Shown here: positions 24,481 through 36,944 of the stretch, one piece after another
Numbering within the stretch: position 1 is the stretch's first letter
How the letters are laid out: each line of letters begins with the position of its first letter
NCBI GenBank assembly: GCA_003290165.1
Contig: QNQO01000454.1
Coordinates: 404,001 to 468,000, forward strand
Origin: Berberis thunbergii
Taxonomy: Eukaryota; Streptophyta; Magnoliopsida; Ranunculales; Berberidaceae
Direction: 5' to 3'
DNA length: 64,000 nt
Notes under the pieces: model-generated
Seen by the model: the letters and a program-made list of their open reading frames with translations, nothing else
Told to the model about the DNA's origin: nothing
The model's database searches: none
Made by a program: the position numbers and the translations under genes

Positions 24481-25635
24481 GGTACAATTATTAGATATTG
24501 AGTTAATTTTTTTAATTGTTAGAAGTTATATTATTTAGTTAAAATTACTACAAATAGAATTCTGAATTTACGGTTATTCAAATGCATTGGGGTAGTTGTT
24601 AAAACAATGGTGATGTGTCACTATCAGGAGAGGTTTACACGTATGTCGAGGAATACATATTGTCCCATATTACCTGTCACGCTAGCTACAAAACTTGGTT
24701 GCAAAATATTGGTTCCCAAGTACTTTGCAAAAATAATGGCAGTTTAGAAATATTAAGACTGAGCAAACACACAAATCATTAAATAAGGTAATAATAACTT
24801 AATTTTTTTTTAAATATTACAAAAGGTTTGTAGGTGTGTGAAAAGGAGGTGTATTTGTGCACATAATTTTTCTGGTAATAAAACACAATAGTTCATTTAA
24901 TAAAAGATAATAATCTAAAAAATAAATAAACCCTAATCCAATGAATAGCAATAGAATTGATCGAGAGAAATTAACCACTTAAAATTTGGGAAATTTTGAA
25001 AAATACCAAATCAAATTCTATGGTGAAGACACAGAATAATTAACGATAAAAAAGAATAAAAAAAGTTATAGAATCAGATAGAAAAGAAAAAGGATAAAAT
25101 ATATCTCTTTTTGTTTTATAGTATTTTTAAGGTGCACAAAACTACATACAAAGAAGATATGAGATAAATTTTGATAATACACCTACAAAGCGACACAATG
25201 ACAACTATTAAACATAGAAGAAATTGAAAACTTAAAATAGAACAAAACAATTATAGAAAAGTGTGTTACATACAAAGAAAATATGACATAAAACATAAAA
25301 TACAATAAAGAGACACAATGACTACTACTATTTAAGAAAAATTAAAAGAAAGCAAAAAAAAATTGTACAAAAAAAGTGTGTACTAAAATTAGTTGAATAA
25401 AAATCAAAAAATACAAGAATATTCAAAATGTTGTATAAGCAGTGGTTCTATTGGGTGGATGCTCAAAATGATATTTTACAATAGAGTACTTATAAAGATC
25501 TAAAACCTAATCAGAGAAACCTAAGAAAAAGAAATAGAGACATGATCAACGATTTAAAACAATCAAACACAAAAAATAAAGTAAACAACAATAAGAATTC
25601 CATCTAATCCATGACAAAAGTTAAAAGTTAAAAAT

Positions 25636-25670
<35 letters not shown>

Positions 25671-25700
25671 GGTTCGATTCAAAATACAACACATTTACAA
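24481..25700. other. AT-rich sequence without a recognisable gene
   Basis: Mostly A-rich sequence with a 'aaaaataaaaaataaaaa' run at 25627-25670. It includes the left 9-bp MULE target site CATTTACAA at 25692-25700. Confidence 0.55.
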
Positions 25701-25806
25701 CAACACTTCTATGTATCGAGGGAGGGAGTGAGGATGCTCCCTCGCACGTGATATTATATGCGGGATTCAACAAACCGTCCAGCGAAATTTTGAGTTTTTT
25801 TGCTCC
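25701..25806 (+). repeat. Left terminal inverted repeat of the MULE
   Basis: Inverted copy of 57371-57488. The outermost bases are CAACACTTCTATG, against CAGTCCTTCTACG read inward from the right end. Both then continue with 'tatcgagggaggga'. Confidence 0.8.
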
Positions 25807-26096
25807 CCCCAAAAGTGAAAAAACCTAAAAGAATTTGGGGATTAAAGCCCCAAACCCTAGAATTTTCGATTGAACTCCAAATCCCACTCTTTCTCTTCTC
25901 CCTCGATTGCCCTATCAGAGTTGTTATCTCCAAATCAAAGCTCCCTCGACCCCTCCCTCAACTCCTTTCTCAATCTCTCCCACAAACCCTAGACCTAGCA
26001 AAGCTCACTCGACCCCTCCCTCCCTCAACTCCTAGCAAATCGAAGAAATCTTTGAGAGAAAAATCAGCTGTTAATGACAAGTTTCTGAAAATCAGT

Positions 26097-26099
<3 letters not shown>

Positions 26100-26148
<49 letters not shown>
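26100..26148 (+). repeat. Poly(T) run of 49
   Basis: An uninterrupted T tract just downstream of the left TIR leader region. It generates false poly-Phe frames. Confidence 0.9.
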
Positions 26149-26150
<2 letters not shown>

Positions 26151-26460
26151 GTTTTGTTCCTCATTATCAGTGAGTGGATTATCAGTTTCTGAATACTTGT
26201 CCAGAAAAAAGATTTTGTTGTTTGTTATGGGAAGATTTTGTTATGTATTAAATCGAAGATTTTGTTGTTTGTTTGTTATGTATTAAATCGAAAATTTTGT
26301 TGTTTCTTGATCTGAATACTGATCAGTATTTTGAGTTGCAGTAACTAGATTGAAACTGAAATGGAAGGCTCAACCCATTGTGAATTTTTGAGAAATTGAT
26401 GAAATCAACTAAAAAAAACAAAGTGAGCTTAGCTTACATGGAAATGCTAGTGAGAGTATG

Positions 26461-26904
26461 GAAGTTGTAGTAGAAGAGTGCATGGCTGATGGGTTTGTTG
26501 TAAAAAGAGAAATTAAGTATGGGTTTAGGTATTTTGCATTTGCAGAAGCATCTTCTATGCATAAATTTCTCAAGTCAATGATCCTTTGGCTTGTACAAAC
26601 CCAAGGAAACTGCTTAAGGAAACAACTCACAATGGAACCCATGGAAGTTCAAGGTTTGACAGGTTTGAGTAGTAATTTTACAGTTTGGGAAGTGAAAAAT
26701 TCAATTTTGAATGATACCCATTATAGAAAACCTCATAATTCTTCTAAGAATGTTGTGGGTGTAGTTGATAAAAAGGGTCAGAGGAATGCAAGTGAGACTG
26801 AAAATGGGGTTTTGAGAAGTACCCATGTCAAGAAAAATTATACATCTTCAGAGAAGATTGAAAAAGTTCCAAATAGAAAGAGGAGTGAAGAGAAAAAAAA
26901 GTAG
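26461..26904 (+). CDS. MULE-borne ORF of unknown function
   Basis: An open frame of 148 codons starts MEVVVEECMADGFVVKREIK and ends in a lysine/glutamate-rich tail (KRSEEKKK). I see no membrane segment and no named domain. It lies between the left TIR and the viroplasmin-domain gene, on the same strand. It could be the first exon of that gene, with an intron up to the acceptor 'ttttttgtcaacgcag' ending at 27294, or a separate remnant. A 22-bp phrase near 26570 recurs at 27561, in another frame. Function unknown. Confidence 0.4.
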   Translation, partial: EVVVEECMADGFVVKREIKYGFRYFAFAEASSMHKFLKSMILWLVQTQGNCLRKQLTMEPMEVQGLTGLSSNFTVWEVKNSILNDTHYRKPHNSSKNVVGVVDKKGQRNASETENGVLRSTHVKKNYTSSEKIEKVPNRKRSEEKKK

Positions 26905-27296
26905 TAATGTCTATGATGTTACAAATGGGAGATGAGTTTACGATGAAAGCTATCCTTTGTATACAAACAATTCATGTCCTTTTCTTTGCTGCTGCTTATT
27001 GTTTGCAATCACATGCTTCTTGTTCAGTTGTAATTTACGGCAAGCCAATCAGTTGTAATTTTCTTTGTTGTTGCTGTCTTCGAATTGTGATATAAAGCAA
27101 GTAAAAAAAATAAGTAGCAAAATAACAATACCACTTTGTTTAGACAAAATGCTGCAGCTTTTATTTAACATGATTCCTCGAGTATACTACTCACAATTTC
27201 TTGGCTTTTAACAAGATTATTGAATAGAATGTGAATGAAGCAGGCTTACGTTGATTTTATGAAAAGTCTTGTTATTAATTTTTTGTCAACGCAGGA

Positions 27297-27667
27297 ATGA
27301 CGTACGAAGCTTACGTTGTTTATCGTGGGCATGTTCCTGGTGTTTATGTTACGTGGCCAAGTTGCGCACTACAAGTAAACGGGTATAATGGTGTTGTCTA
27401 CAAGGTTTCAATTCAATTGAAGAAGCATACGAAGATTATGAAATGTGGAAGGAGCACGAGGCGAGAAGAGAGCACCACTCAAGAACATACAAGTCAAGAA
27501 CAAACACTGAAGATGTAGTGGGCCAACCAAATAACGGTCGTGATCAAGCTCATGAAACCCAAGTCAATGATCCTTTGGCTTTTACAAAAGACCTAATTAA
27601 CAGTATATTAGTGGTAGTTTTATTGATTCTTGTACATTTATTTTTTAAGATTTTGGATAGTATGTGA
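27297..27667 (+). pseudogene. RNase H1 N-terminal (viroplasmin-like) domain protein with tail anchor
   Basis: The frame MTYEAYVVYRGHVPGVYVTW continues to LQVNGYNGVVYK, the hallmark of the RNase H1 N-terminal / caulimovirus viroplasmin-like fold, which binds RNA-DNA hybrids. Near 27404 one G seems to be missing. The next frame carries the expected FNSIEEAYEDYEMWKEHEAR and runs to a C-terminal hydrophobic segment (SILVVVLLILVHLFFKIL) that could anchor it in a membrane. No catalytic RNase H domain follows. It lies near the left TIR and converges on the FAR1-type gene. The frameshift makes it a probable pseudogene, unless an unseen splice repairs it. Confidence 0.65.
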
Positions 27668-27754
27668 GATGTAATGAATTTGTGAAGAGATGTAAATGAT
27701 TTTGAGATGTAAATGAATTTGTTCACAGATGTAACACTACACCAAAAAGCCCCA

Positions 27755-28460
27755 TTAGCCACGGTTTTATACCGTGGGCGTAAGACATTGCCACGGCTAA
27801 GAGCCGTGGACTACAGGGGCGTCGCAAAATTTTTTGTCACGGCTAAAAACCGTTGCTAAACATTGTAGCAACGGTTTTATGGTTGGGTGGGGGGGCGTTA
27901 TTTGCAGACATTAGCAACGGTTTTAAACCGTTGCCATAAAATGAGCAACGGTTTTAAGCCGTAGCAACATTAGCAACGGTTCTAAGCCGTTACAAAGTGT
28001 AACTATTAGCAACGGTGATGAACCGTGGCTAATCATGGCAACGGTTATGAACCGTGGCTAAGTGTATATAGTGGCAACGGTTTTAAACCGTGTCTAAAAG
28101 TAGCAACGGTTTATAGCCGTGGCTAACCATGGCAACGGTTTTGAACCGTGGCTAAGTGTATATATTGGCAACGGTTTTAAACCGTGTCTAAAAGTAGCAA
28201 CGGTTTAAAGCCGTGGCTAACCATGGCAACGGTTTTAAACCGTGGCTAAGTGTATATATTGGCAACGGTTTTAAACCGTGTCTATATTTAGCAACGGTTA
28301 ATAGCCGTGGCTAACTGTGGCAACGGTTATAAACCGTGGCTAAATATTGTGAATTAAACCGTGGCAAAGGTGCTAGCGACGGTTTTAAGCCGTGGGTAGG
28401 TAAAACAAAATTAAAAAAAAAATCTGGTTTGTTGCAACGCTTTGAAACCGTTGCAAATTA
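27755..28460. repeat. Left subterminal palindromic repeats of the CACTA
   Basis: About 20 short motifs of the form GCAACGGTTTTAAACCGTGG, each itself a small palindrome (CGGTT...AACCG), occur every 28-45 bp. They are separated by phrases such as 'ctaagtgtatatattg'. In En/Spm, subterminal repeats are the TNPA binding sites; these are the likely counterpart. Confidence 0.85.
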
Positions 28461-28827
28461 ATATAATCGAAAAAAAAAATTTATATATTTTTTTAATCAC
28501 AGCTGTGTCACCTGCAAAATCAGTCCTTACACATAGTCCACACAAATAAGACAAAAGAATCATAAATTGGATGAACTAATTCAGCCTGAATTAAACAAAT
28601 TAATTATCAATAATAATTCAACATATTACAAGCAATTGGTCATCGTGATTGCTCCAAACCTCTCCAACATGATCACTTAATCAAATACATAATTATTCCT
28701 AATACAACTGGGTGATGTCCCTTTCAAAACACCTCCATGTTAGGCCAATAAATGGATAAGAACTAAAACACAATGCAGATCTGCAGAAGCTGAAGGAGTG
28801 ATATACACAACAAAAGTATGTACAAAC

Positions 28828-29515
28828 CTTTGCCAATTGCTGAGTCTGGATGATATTTATGCACATCTGAAACACAGGTTCTGCAAACTGAGCAAACCCA
28901 GAACCTAATGCCTGAAACAGATAGAACAAGAGTATAAAATCTCTATTGTTTCATTCGGTCTAGAAGAGACTTCCAAAAGTTAAAAAAAAAATAAGTCGTG
29001 TAGAACTATAAGTTAAAAGTATTAGTTCGACATGAGCCTGACAGCTGTTTAATCAAATAGAAATTTTTTAAATGACTCAGGCAAGGGAAAAAATACCTGT
29101 CCTATAGATGTAAAACACTCGAGCAAGGGAAAAAGATCTCTGTTGGCATTCGAAAGCTGCTGCCACTTTGCAATCACTGGAGGCATTAAAATCTCAAGAT
29201 ATCTTGGCTGTAATTCATCATCATAGAGAACAAGTTAACTTACTATTTTTGTTCAATGCTGGCAGTCAACAAGATGAAAGACATTACATGATACCTGAAG
29301 GTTTCGTTAGCATCATTTATATACAATCCGAAGGTTTCGTTTCTAAAAGAGTTTAGACAAAAAGGGATTAGCAAGTGTCAGATATTTGACATAATAGCCA
29401 AAATGTAAAGTGAAAGAGCACTTATATAAAATAAACCTGATATTGCCCAAAAGCACACAAGAGATGGTGCAAAATGACTTCCAACCGTGGAGCCAACTCC
29501 TCAGCAGCTTCCTGG
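28828..29515 (-). pseudogene. TNPO1-like: Captured transportin-1 (importin beta-2) exons
   Basis: The minus strand gives consecutive exons of transportin-1, the nuclear import receptor for PY-NLS cargo. They are EAAEELAPRLEVILHHLLCA (about 29436-29515), a broken exon starting RNLRIVY then a stop (about 29300-29345), a 37-codon exon (29097-29207) with [12 protein letters not shown] and [12 protein letters not shown], and a 28-codon exon (28828-28911) with [20 protein letters not shown]. Splice sites flank the last two exons. The rest of the roughly 890-residue protein is absent. It is a gene fragment captured with introns, not a functional receptor. Confidence 0.85.
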
Positions 29516-30679
29516 CATTTATAAATTTAAAATTGAGAACTTGTCGACAAAAAGTTTGAAAACCATTTTGAAAACTAATAACTTGTCGACAAAACATGCA
29601 ATTAGAAACCATTTTGAAAATAACTACGCAAGTGATCATCATCCTGTTGTCAGATGAATATTAAAATCTAATCCAACCAATAATATCTAGCATGAAACAT
29701 ATAAAATTAAATCAGCAAAAAAAATCATTTTCTGGTTGGACATCAAAATCTAAGACATCAAAATCACACCTTAATTCTAAAGGTAAGAGGTAATGGAAAC
29801 TCCTTTCCTTTGCGGTATATTAGATTGTGTGGAAAGAACATAAAAACTTTAACTTTTTCTATTAAGGTTTCTAATTTTTTAGTGATAGTGTAGAAAATAT
29901 TCTCTACACTATGGGGTTCAGAGTTCACCTGCAGATTTTCATGGGCTCTATTTTGAGTCTTTGTTTGCTTGGATAGTGCAGTTTTGGGACCTTAAGGGTT
30001 TTAAGGTTAATAAACTTTCAGATGGTCCCATAGCTACTAAAATCTGCCAAAAGCTGGCTTGTCTAATCACCTATAGGGCAGTTTATAGTGGCTTCGAAAT
30101 GATTTTAAGCAATTGATAAGTAACACTTTTCTGTAAAGCATATTAAGCCACTGGCAGTAACTTGGTAACAGGCAAATAGTTTAGCTGACTCATTTAAGTA
30201 CTCATCTTTTCCTTTCTTCAATCATCCAAAATAAAATTTTAATGGAACATCTCTATTAAACAGAATTCTTTACATTGTTTTTGTAGCTACCTTACATTCA
30301 ATGTCAATTCGATATTAACATTATTGTCGTCGTCGTTGTTGTTTTTCTTGTTATTCCTGTTTCATTTTCAGATGTTTCATAAATTTCATCATTGAGAAGC
30401 TTCTGTAATTTCAAAATCAGTAGTTATATTAAATCCATTGACACACTATAAATACTCAACTGTTTGCGAATGCATAGCCAGTATATCCCGGGCCCACTTA
30501 AAAAGTGCAATGATCGTTGTAAAATTATAATGGGCGTTCCTAAATTTTTTAACGCCAGTAAAGTTCTTTCAGGTTTTGAATTGATCAAGTGAAATAAAAG
30601 GTATGCAAAACAAACACTTAAAAACTAACAGGATTTAATTTGTTGCATGGATTCAATGTCAACATTTAGGTGTTTGTAC
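29516..30679. other. Intron-like captured sequence
   Basis: AT-rich non-coding sequence between the transportin-1 and pantothenate kinase fragments. I saw no ORF with motifs. It may be intronic or intergenic sequence carried with the captures. Confidence 0.4.
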
Positions 30680-32445
30680 CTGTGCTTTATGGATCCATAG
30701 GCATCCACAAAAAGGAACTCCCTCAAGCATTCTTCTCTTAGCTCCAAAAGATTGGTCAACCCCAGCTTTCTATAAGCAACAGGTTCTTCCATCAATCTGT
30801 CAAAAATGAGTTACAAGATTGCACAAACAAATTATAGAACAGCAAGACACCCGCATATCAGCAAAACTCAAGAACTTTTCATTAAGAGTTGCAACAGTAT
30901 TAGGAACTTCATAAAGAAGGGGAAAAAAACTACTGCCCTAGCACTGAGATACTTTACCTTTATTATTTTGTTATCTTTGACTTGGGCCTGAACATGCCAA
31001 CCTCGTGGATCAATACCTATCGATAAGAAACTAATATATAAGCACAAGAAAACTTTCAGAATGAAGTAAACATCAGCATCGCTGCAATGGTAATACTTTG
31101 GTTAAATTTTGTATGCCGCCACGGTGAAGCTGCTTGGAATAAATAAAATCTAAGCACTTGTTCTTAATCTCAAATTTCATAAAATGAAGCCTACCACCAA
31201 GAATAGGGTAGCTCCTCCTATTACCACTGGAAACTCCTAAACTCTCCTTCAAAAACCTCTTGCATTTATCATCAACTGAACGATCCTCATGTCTTGAGAA
31301 AGACACCAACTCAATTAGAGATTTTGGAAAGCAAACATAAGAAGGGAGTCTGACGTGATGACCACTTTTCTAGATAGATGTCTAACATCAATAGGGAAGA
31401 CAAAAAAAAAAAAAAAAAAACTCTAGTTCCATATATATGACCATCCAACATGTGGTTTTAGAGTGAAGGTGGAAAGCAGTGCATCACATTTTACTAAAAA
31501 TTGAAATGTGTCATCAGTGTTTCTCATAAGTATTTCAAAAGTCATTTGAGGCTTATAATATGAGGCTTGTATTGGTGCCGCTCCCACATTATGCACTATC
31601 CAATACAAAAGCAGGTGAAAGATCATAATACATTTAGCCTTGAACTCTAAACAATTTCGTTAAACCATTTTCCTTTTTCCTGACTTTTACTTACCATTCT
31701 CCTAAACCATTTTATAATGTGGTATTCCAGAAATGATACAGACAGAACCTTTTGACAACATCTTTCCAAATTCTTCAGGCAAGATTTAGCCATCTCATAT
31801 TCTGCAGTTTTGGATTTCACCGAAACAGGGCATGCCTGTGAATGAGACATTGTGTTTAATGCTATGAAGCATGTTGCTCTCTCTCTAAAGTCAAAACTTC
31901 AATATGAGTTTATCACAACTAAGGCAAACAAGATAGTTGGAGAAGAAGTTCTACATTCCCAAATTCATGGAATAGTAACAAACCATGACATTTTTATCCA
32001 ACACAATCATGCAAAAACTCAAGCTTTATACTTGATTATTTTCAAACTAAACCTGGGATCACACCCAATTAGTGCAAATTATCAAGAGATACAAGTAGAC
32101 TTCAACAAACCCATATGGCCATGTCTACCATGCGAAAAGAAGTCCAGATGCTAAGAAGCTAAGTCACAATGGGTAATCAACAAAATTTTAACACATTCAC
32201 TCAGAAAACAAAATGGGAAAAAGGGGTGGTATAATTGAATCAGTACACCCCATTTCACCACAATTCAACAACACACTCAGACAGAAAGCAATTCCAAAAA
32301 CACCACATTTCACCATAAAATGGACCAAATAAGCAAAAATCAGCGAACCCTCCGTAACATTAAGGATAAAAAAAAACCAATTGAGTAAGAAAAGAGTTTG
32401 ATTGAACAGACAGACCTCCAATGTCGAGAGCCAAGTGAGAGATGT
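30680..32445 (-). pseudogene. PANK2-like: Captured pantothenate kinase 2 exons
   Basis: On the minus strand, near 32445-32400, a frame gives SHLALDIGG, the nucleotide-binding start of pantothenate kinase. At about 31073-31340 follows SLIELVSFSRHEDRSVDDKC, then YPILGGRLHFMKFE and IYSKQLHRGG, as in plant PANK2. At about 30690-30795 a further exon gives PVAYRKLGLTNLLELREECL then REFLFVDAYGSIK, which fits the DUF89/ARMT1-like C-terminal half of plant PANK2. Pantothenate kinase starts CoA synthesis. Most of the catalytic domain is missing, so this is a captured fragment. The frames at 31423-31850 on the same strand are unassigned. Confidence 0.7.
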
Positions 32446-32699
32446 CATGACTGCTTAAGCAGTAATATCGGTAGTGAGGTCTTTTCTTTCGAAATTTCCC
32501 TGGATCGAAGCTCCGCTGAGATCAAGTTGAGGTCGAGAACTCGAACGATGAATTGGAATTGAAACACAGAACGACAATGTCCCACTTGTCCACCAACTGT
32601 TAACATTTTCGCAAGAATAAGATATAAGAAACATAACAATTCCGGGCCACATGAGGCGGAAGCAAATCTAGAGCAGCTTTTGTAAAGAAACATAACAAT

Positions 32700-32885
32700 T
32701 CTAGCACTACAACTATTTCCGTCTATTATATTGAAATAAATAAATAAAATTAAAAATAAAAGAATTTATAAAGGTTGAAGATAACTGTTACCTCAATAAG
32801 AGGTAGGAGACTTTTATGAAAATCCAAATTATGTTTCAGGAGCAGCTTTTTTTAGTTTCTTTTCAGTAAAACAGCAAAGCAGGGC
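32700..32885. other. Short non-coding gap
   Basis: AT-rich sequence between the PANK2 fragment and the trinucleotide-rich tract. Nothing recognised. Confidence 0.4.
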
Positions 32886-33020
32886 AGCAGCAGCAGTAAC
32901 GCGCCAAAGCGTAGCAGCAGCATCAACGCCGCGCAGCAACAGCAACAGCATCAGCAGCATCAACGCCGCGCATCAACAGCAACAGCAGCATCAGCATCAG
33001 CATCAGCAACAGCAACAGAG
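32886..33020. repeat. Imperfect CAG/CAT/CAA trinucleotide tract
   Basis: Repeated 'cagcagcagcag', 'catcagcatcag' and 'caacagcaacag' runs interrupted by 'gccgcgc'. It lies just past the 3' end of the TKPR2-like gene (stop at 33279). Confidence 0.8.
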
Positions 33021-33936
33021 CGCAGAAACAGCAAGTACGCCAGTCCGCCCCCGCATGAAACAGCAGCAGAAAAAAATTTCTCCACCCACGTCGCTTTCCT
33101 CGCCAGTCCATGAGTTTATTGGAAAGAAGTTTTGAACTAGCTATCCATGAGTTTCTTGCACTATGTTCTGATTGACTTGACATAATTGCCGAATGACTAA
33201 AACACCTGCGTAATCCACTACTACTATTATCAGCATCATTACTAATGCTACTACAAAGATGAAACTCTTGGAGTCTCCTCACAGCAATTCCTTGTCTTGG
33301 AAGCTCTTGATGCAGTCATCAAACATTTGAGGGAGTGTTTTGAAAGCACGGAGCCCCAACTGTTCAATCTTGCTAGTGTCCATGCTATCTAGCTTGTCAT
33401 CTCCTTTCTTCTTCGCACACCTAAAAAATGGTCATATTCCACTTGGTCAGAAAAGAGATTCTACAAAGGAAACAGAGTCCTATTATATGGTTTACACTCA
33501 CTTGGTTTCAATTGGGTAGGAGGGATACTTGGCCTTTAGCATCTTAATGATGTCGGACCAGTGAGCTACTTTGCTTGAACATATAAACCTGCCTGATGCT
33601 TTACTTTCTTCCATTGCTAACATGTGGGCGGAAACCACATCATCAATGTGTACGAAACCCAATGCTGTGTTTGGGTACTCCCCTAGTTTTCCTGATCAAC
33701 AAATTGTTGTTATTGAAATTTTCAAATTCTTGGCTATGGTGTCATAGTTGTGTAAAATTTATAAAAGCAATCGAACAGGGCAAGAGATCTGACCTTTTAT
33801 GATCCCTAGTATCATGAGGAGTGTGCTGGTTGGTTGTGGTGCAATTAGGGGGCCCACCACAAACGATGGATTGATCACTACTAGATTGATTCCCTTCTCT
33901 TCTGCCAGTCGCCAAGCCTCTTTCTCACCCAATGTC

Positions 33937-35998
33937 TGATGCGGATTTAACTAACCTAAATTAACAGGTTAATTTAACCTACTTGTAATAACCGCAAGTG
34001 CACGGTGCCTAACTGGTAGACAACGGCAAGTACGGGTCGATCCCACGAGGAAGGTGGATGCAATTGAAATTTTAGAATTTAATTAAACTAATTTATAGGA
34101 AATGGGGTTACAGCATTTTTAAATCTAAACTAAAAATCAAATTAAAAACAAAATAAAAAGTTTTAAATAATATGAGAAAGGAAACCAAGGCATTGAATCC
34201 ACCACAGGTTCTTTGAGATTTGTGTAATCAAAGATATTGTTTTCAAGATTTAACATGACTAACCTAAAGATTAATCTAAGTTCACAATTGATTTAAGCAT
34301 AGGTATAAACCCCTAGAATTGCGTGTCTTCTTACAGCACACACAATCACAGGTTTATTTTAACTAATCCTAATCCCTAGCATTGTGTGTCTTCTTACGGC
34401 ACACACAATCACAGATTCAGATTAATTGATTAAATCAGACTTTTGAATTTCAACAAAGGGTACTTCTAACTACCGACTAGTCTAGATAATTAATCAGGAT
34501 ATAATCGGTGAAAGCAATTTATTAAAAATCATAAATCAAATGTGTTTAACGTTCAAGCATAAAGAAAATAATAAATTTAAATACACAAACTCTAGGAAAT
34601 CCCGTGGTTTCATCGTAGCCTTGGCGAATGGTTTAGCTGGTCATGGTGGCGGTGGGCACAACGTCAATGGAGGTGGAAATCATCTCTGCACGGACGCGAA
34701 TCCCGAGAAAACTGGCCAAAAGCACTCTGTGGTGGTACAGAGCAAAACCGGGGGTGTGAATAGCCGAATAACCGAAATAACCCCTTCCCGCCTCTGCTAC
34801 AGTAGCGCTACAGTGGCGCTACAGTAGCGCTCGTCTTCTCCAGCGCGACAGCGCGGTTCTCGGCCTCGTTCTCGCTCCTCTGGCCTGGTTTTAGCTCCTC
34901 TCGAATCCAATTCGACTCTAGTACCTGCAAAAGACGAATTGTGGTGAAGAAAACCAAGAAAAACAGCAAACAAATCAAGGAAAAACAGGAAGGAAAACTC
35001 CCTGTTTCAGGGCTGTTTCGCGACTCTGCCGCGGCTCAGTCCGCCGGTTCGTCGCTCCTTCGCGGCTGGCTTCGTCCTCCACGTGGTCCTAGAACCTGTA
35101 AAAGATGAGAGAGGGTGAAGAAAACCAAGTAAAACTGCAAATTCAGAAGAGAAACAAGGAGAGGACACTCCCTGTTTTTGCTCTGTTTCTGCTGTTTTTG
35201 CGAGCTCTGTTGCGGCTTCCTTCGTTCTGTTGTGGTGATAGGATTCGTGCAGAGGTGATGATGGAAGTGATGGATGATGTGGGTTGAAGGATGGTGAAGA
35301 TTCGAGCGAGAAACAGGGTTGTCACACCCCTGTTTCACGGTGGTTGGCGGTGGAGACGTGTTGTCTGGCGGTGGAGGTAGCGAGGTGACGGTGGTGGTGC
35401 GGTGATGATTGCTGGGGGGTCTGGACAGAGAATGAGTGATTGATAGATAAATGGTGGCTTGTGATGAGAATCACTTGTGAGAGAGGAGGGGTTTTGATTT
35501 GTCTCTAATTCCTTTTCCCTTCTCTCCTCCTCCCCCCCATTCTCACCCTATCCTCCTCTATTTATAGAGAATGAGAAGATGAATAGGGATGAGATGAGGG
35601 GTAGATTCATCAATGAGGGTAGGATTGGGTTTGGTTTTAGGTTATGGATTAGGTTATGGATGGGGTTTAGGTTATGAATTAGGTTTCAAGGTTTAGGTTT
35701 GTGGGTTTTAGGTTTCAAGGTTTAGGTTTGTGGATTTTTAGGTTGTGAGCTAGGTGTTGGGTGTAGGTTTGTGGATTTTTAGGTTAAGAGTTAGGTGTTG
35801 GGTGTAGGTTTGTGTTTTGTTTGATACCACCATTAAAATTGCCTAATTGTCGTTTGTGACTGCTTAATATGGATTTATCGTTTAAGCTCAAATTCCTGCA
35901 AAGATATTAAAACGAAATAATTACTATAAAATATAATAATCGAAACACTAACATGTACAAATTAAGGGATATATTCTGTAATAATTATGTGAATATCA
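33937..35998 (-). repeat. 3' LTR (element orientation)
   Basis: 2062 bp, the partner of 40726-42785. It begins TGATGCGG and ends ATATCA on the plus strand. Confidence 0.9.
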
Positions 35999-36016
35999 AA
36001 TACCCCCAAACCTATA
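35999..36016 (-). other. Polypurine tract
   Basis: The minus strand reads 'aggtttgggggtattt' directly before the left LTR. A second similar tract ('ggtttgggggtagg') lies at 37716-37732 inside the element. Confidence 0.7.
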
Positions 36017-36913
36017 TTTTGCTAGTCCTCGAGCAAAACAATAAAAAGAAAATCCTAACTCACTTTCGCAGGAATCATCGGTTGCACTTACCTTAAACGT
36101 GCAACAAGGCTTTAAACCCCTAGATTACCTCTAGTGGACGAGTTATAGTCTCGTGAGGGTTTCCAGACATGTTACCCACAAACATTACTGACTCAATCAA
36201 AACTTGGTCAAACAGTGTTCATTTTAAAACTTCAAGAAATGCAAGAAACCAACAGTGTCATTTTAGTGTATCAACAAATCTCCAAATAATTTAATATTCT
36301 CCAAAGGTTAGAAAAAATTCATAATCATCCTCAACTCAATGTGTGTGTGTGGATAGCACTGTCAACATAACTTTTCATTTCAGAGTAAAACAATGACTAA
36401 ATCTCCTGTAGAAAGTTTGTTTTGACTTCAAACCTCTCATGTCACTCACAACAAAACACTCAGAGATTTGATATTTCACTCAGTTTATATGTGAGGAAAA
36501 GAGTAAATGATGGAAAACAATCATCTCACATATAGTAATATGAAGAACGGACTTTTCAAGAATGGAATGAACATGATCTCATGGACAGGAATATCAATTA
36601 CTTTTGGGAATGTTGAATCAAACACCATAGGTCTTGGTTATTAAATCTCCACATCTACGAAACCAACCTTTACCTAAGATCAACTAGGACTTTGTTGGGT
36701 TGTAATGGGGCTTGGTTAATAGTTAATAAGGAATGTCAAAGGATTCTAAAAAAATTTCTAGGAATGTATACACCCATTATACGTACAATTAGGGCTGTTA
36801 AGAATAAATCAATGTTGCGCACCATCAATTTTTTTCTTCATTCTCACATCTTTATACTCATTCACATTCTTCTTCTGTTTCCTTCCTTCTTCTTTTTTTC
36901 TTTCTTTCTTTTT

Positions 36914-36944
<31 letters not shown>

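Noticed and set aside
25800..26286. Phe-rich ORFs near 26100
   Set aside because: They read through a run of 49 T.
34540..35338. ORFs in the left LTR (95, 100 and 60 codons), repeated at 41329-42127
   Set aside because: They are duplicated only because they lie in the two LTRs. They have no domain and overlap on both strands.
35620..35815. Interstitial telomere-like repeats ('ggtttagg')
   Set aside because: The units are irregular and occur equally in both LTRs. They are a G/T-skewed part of the LTR, not a TTTAGGG array.
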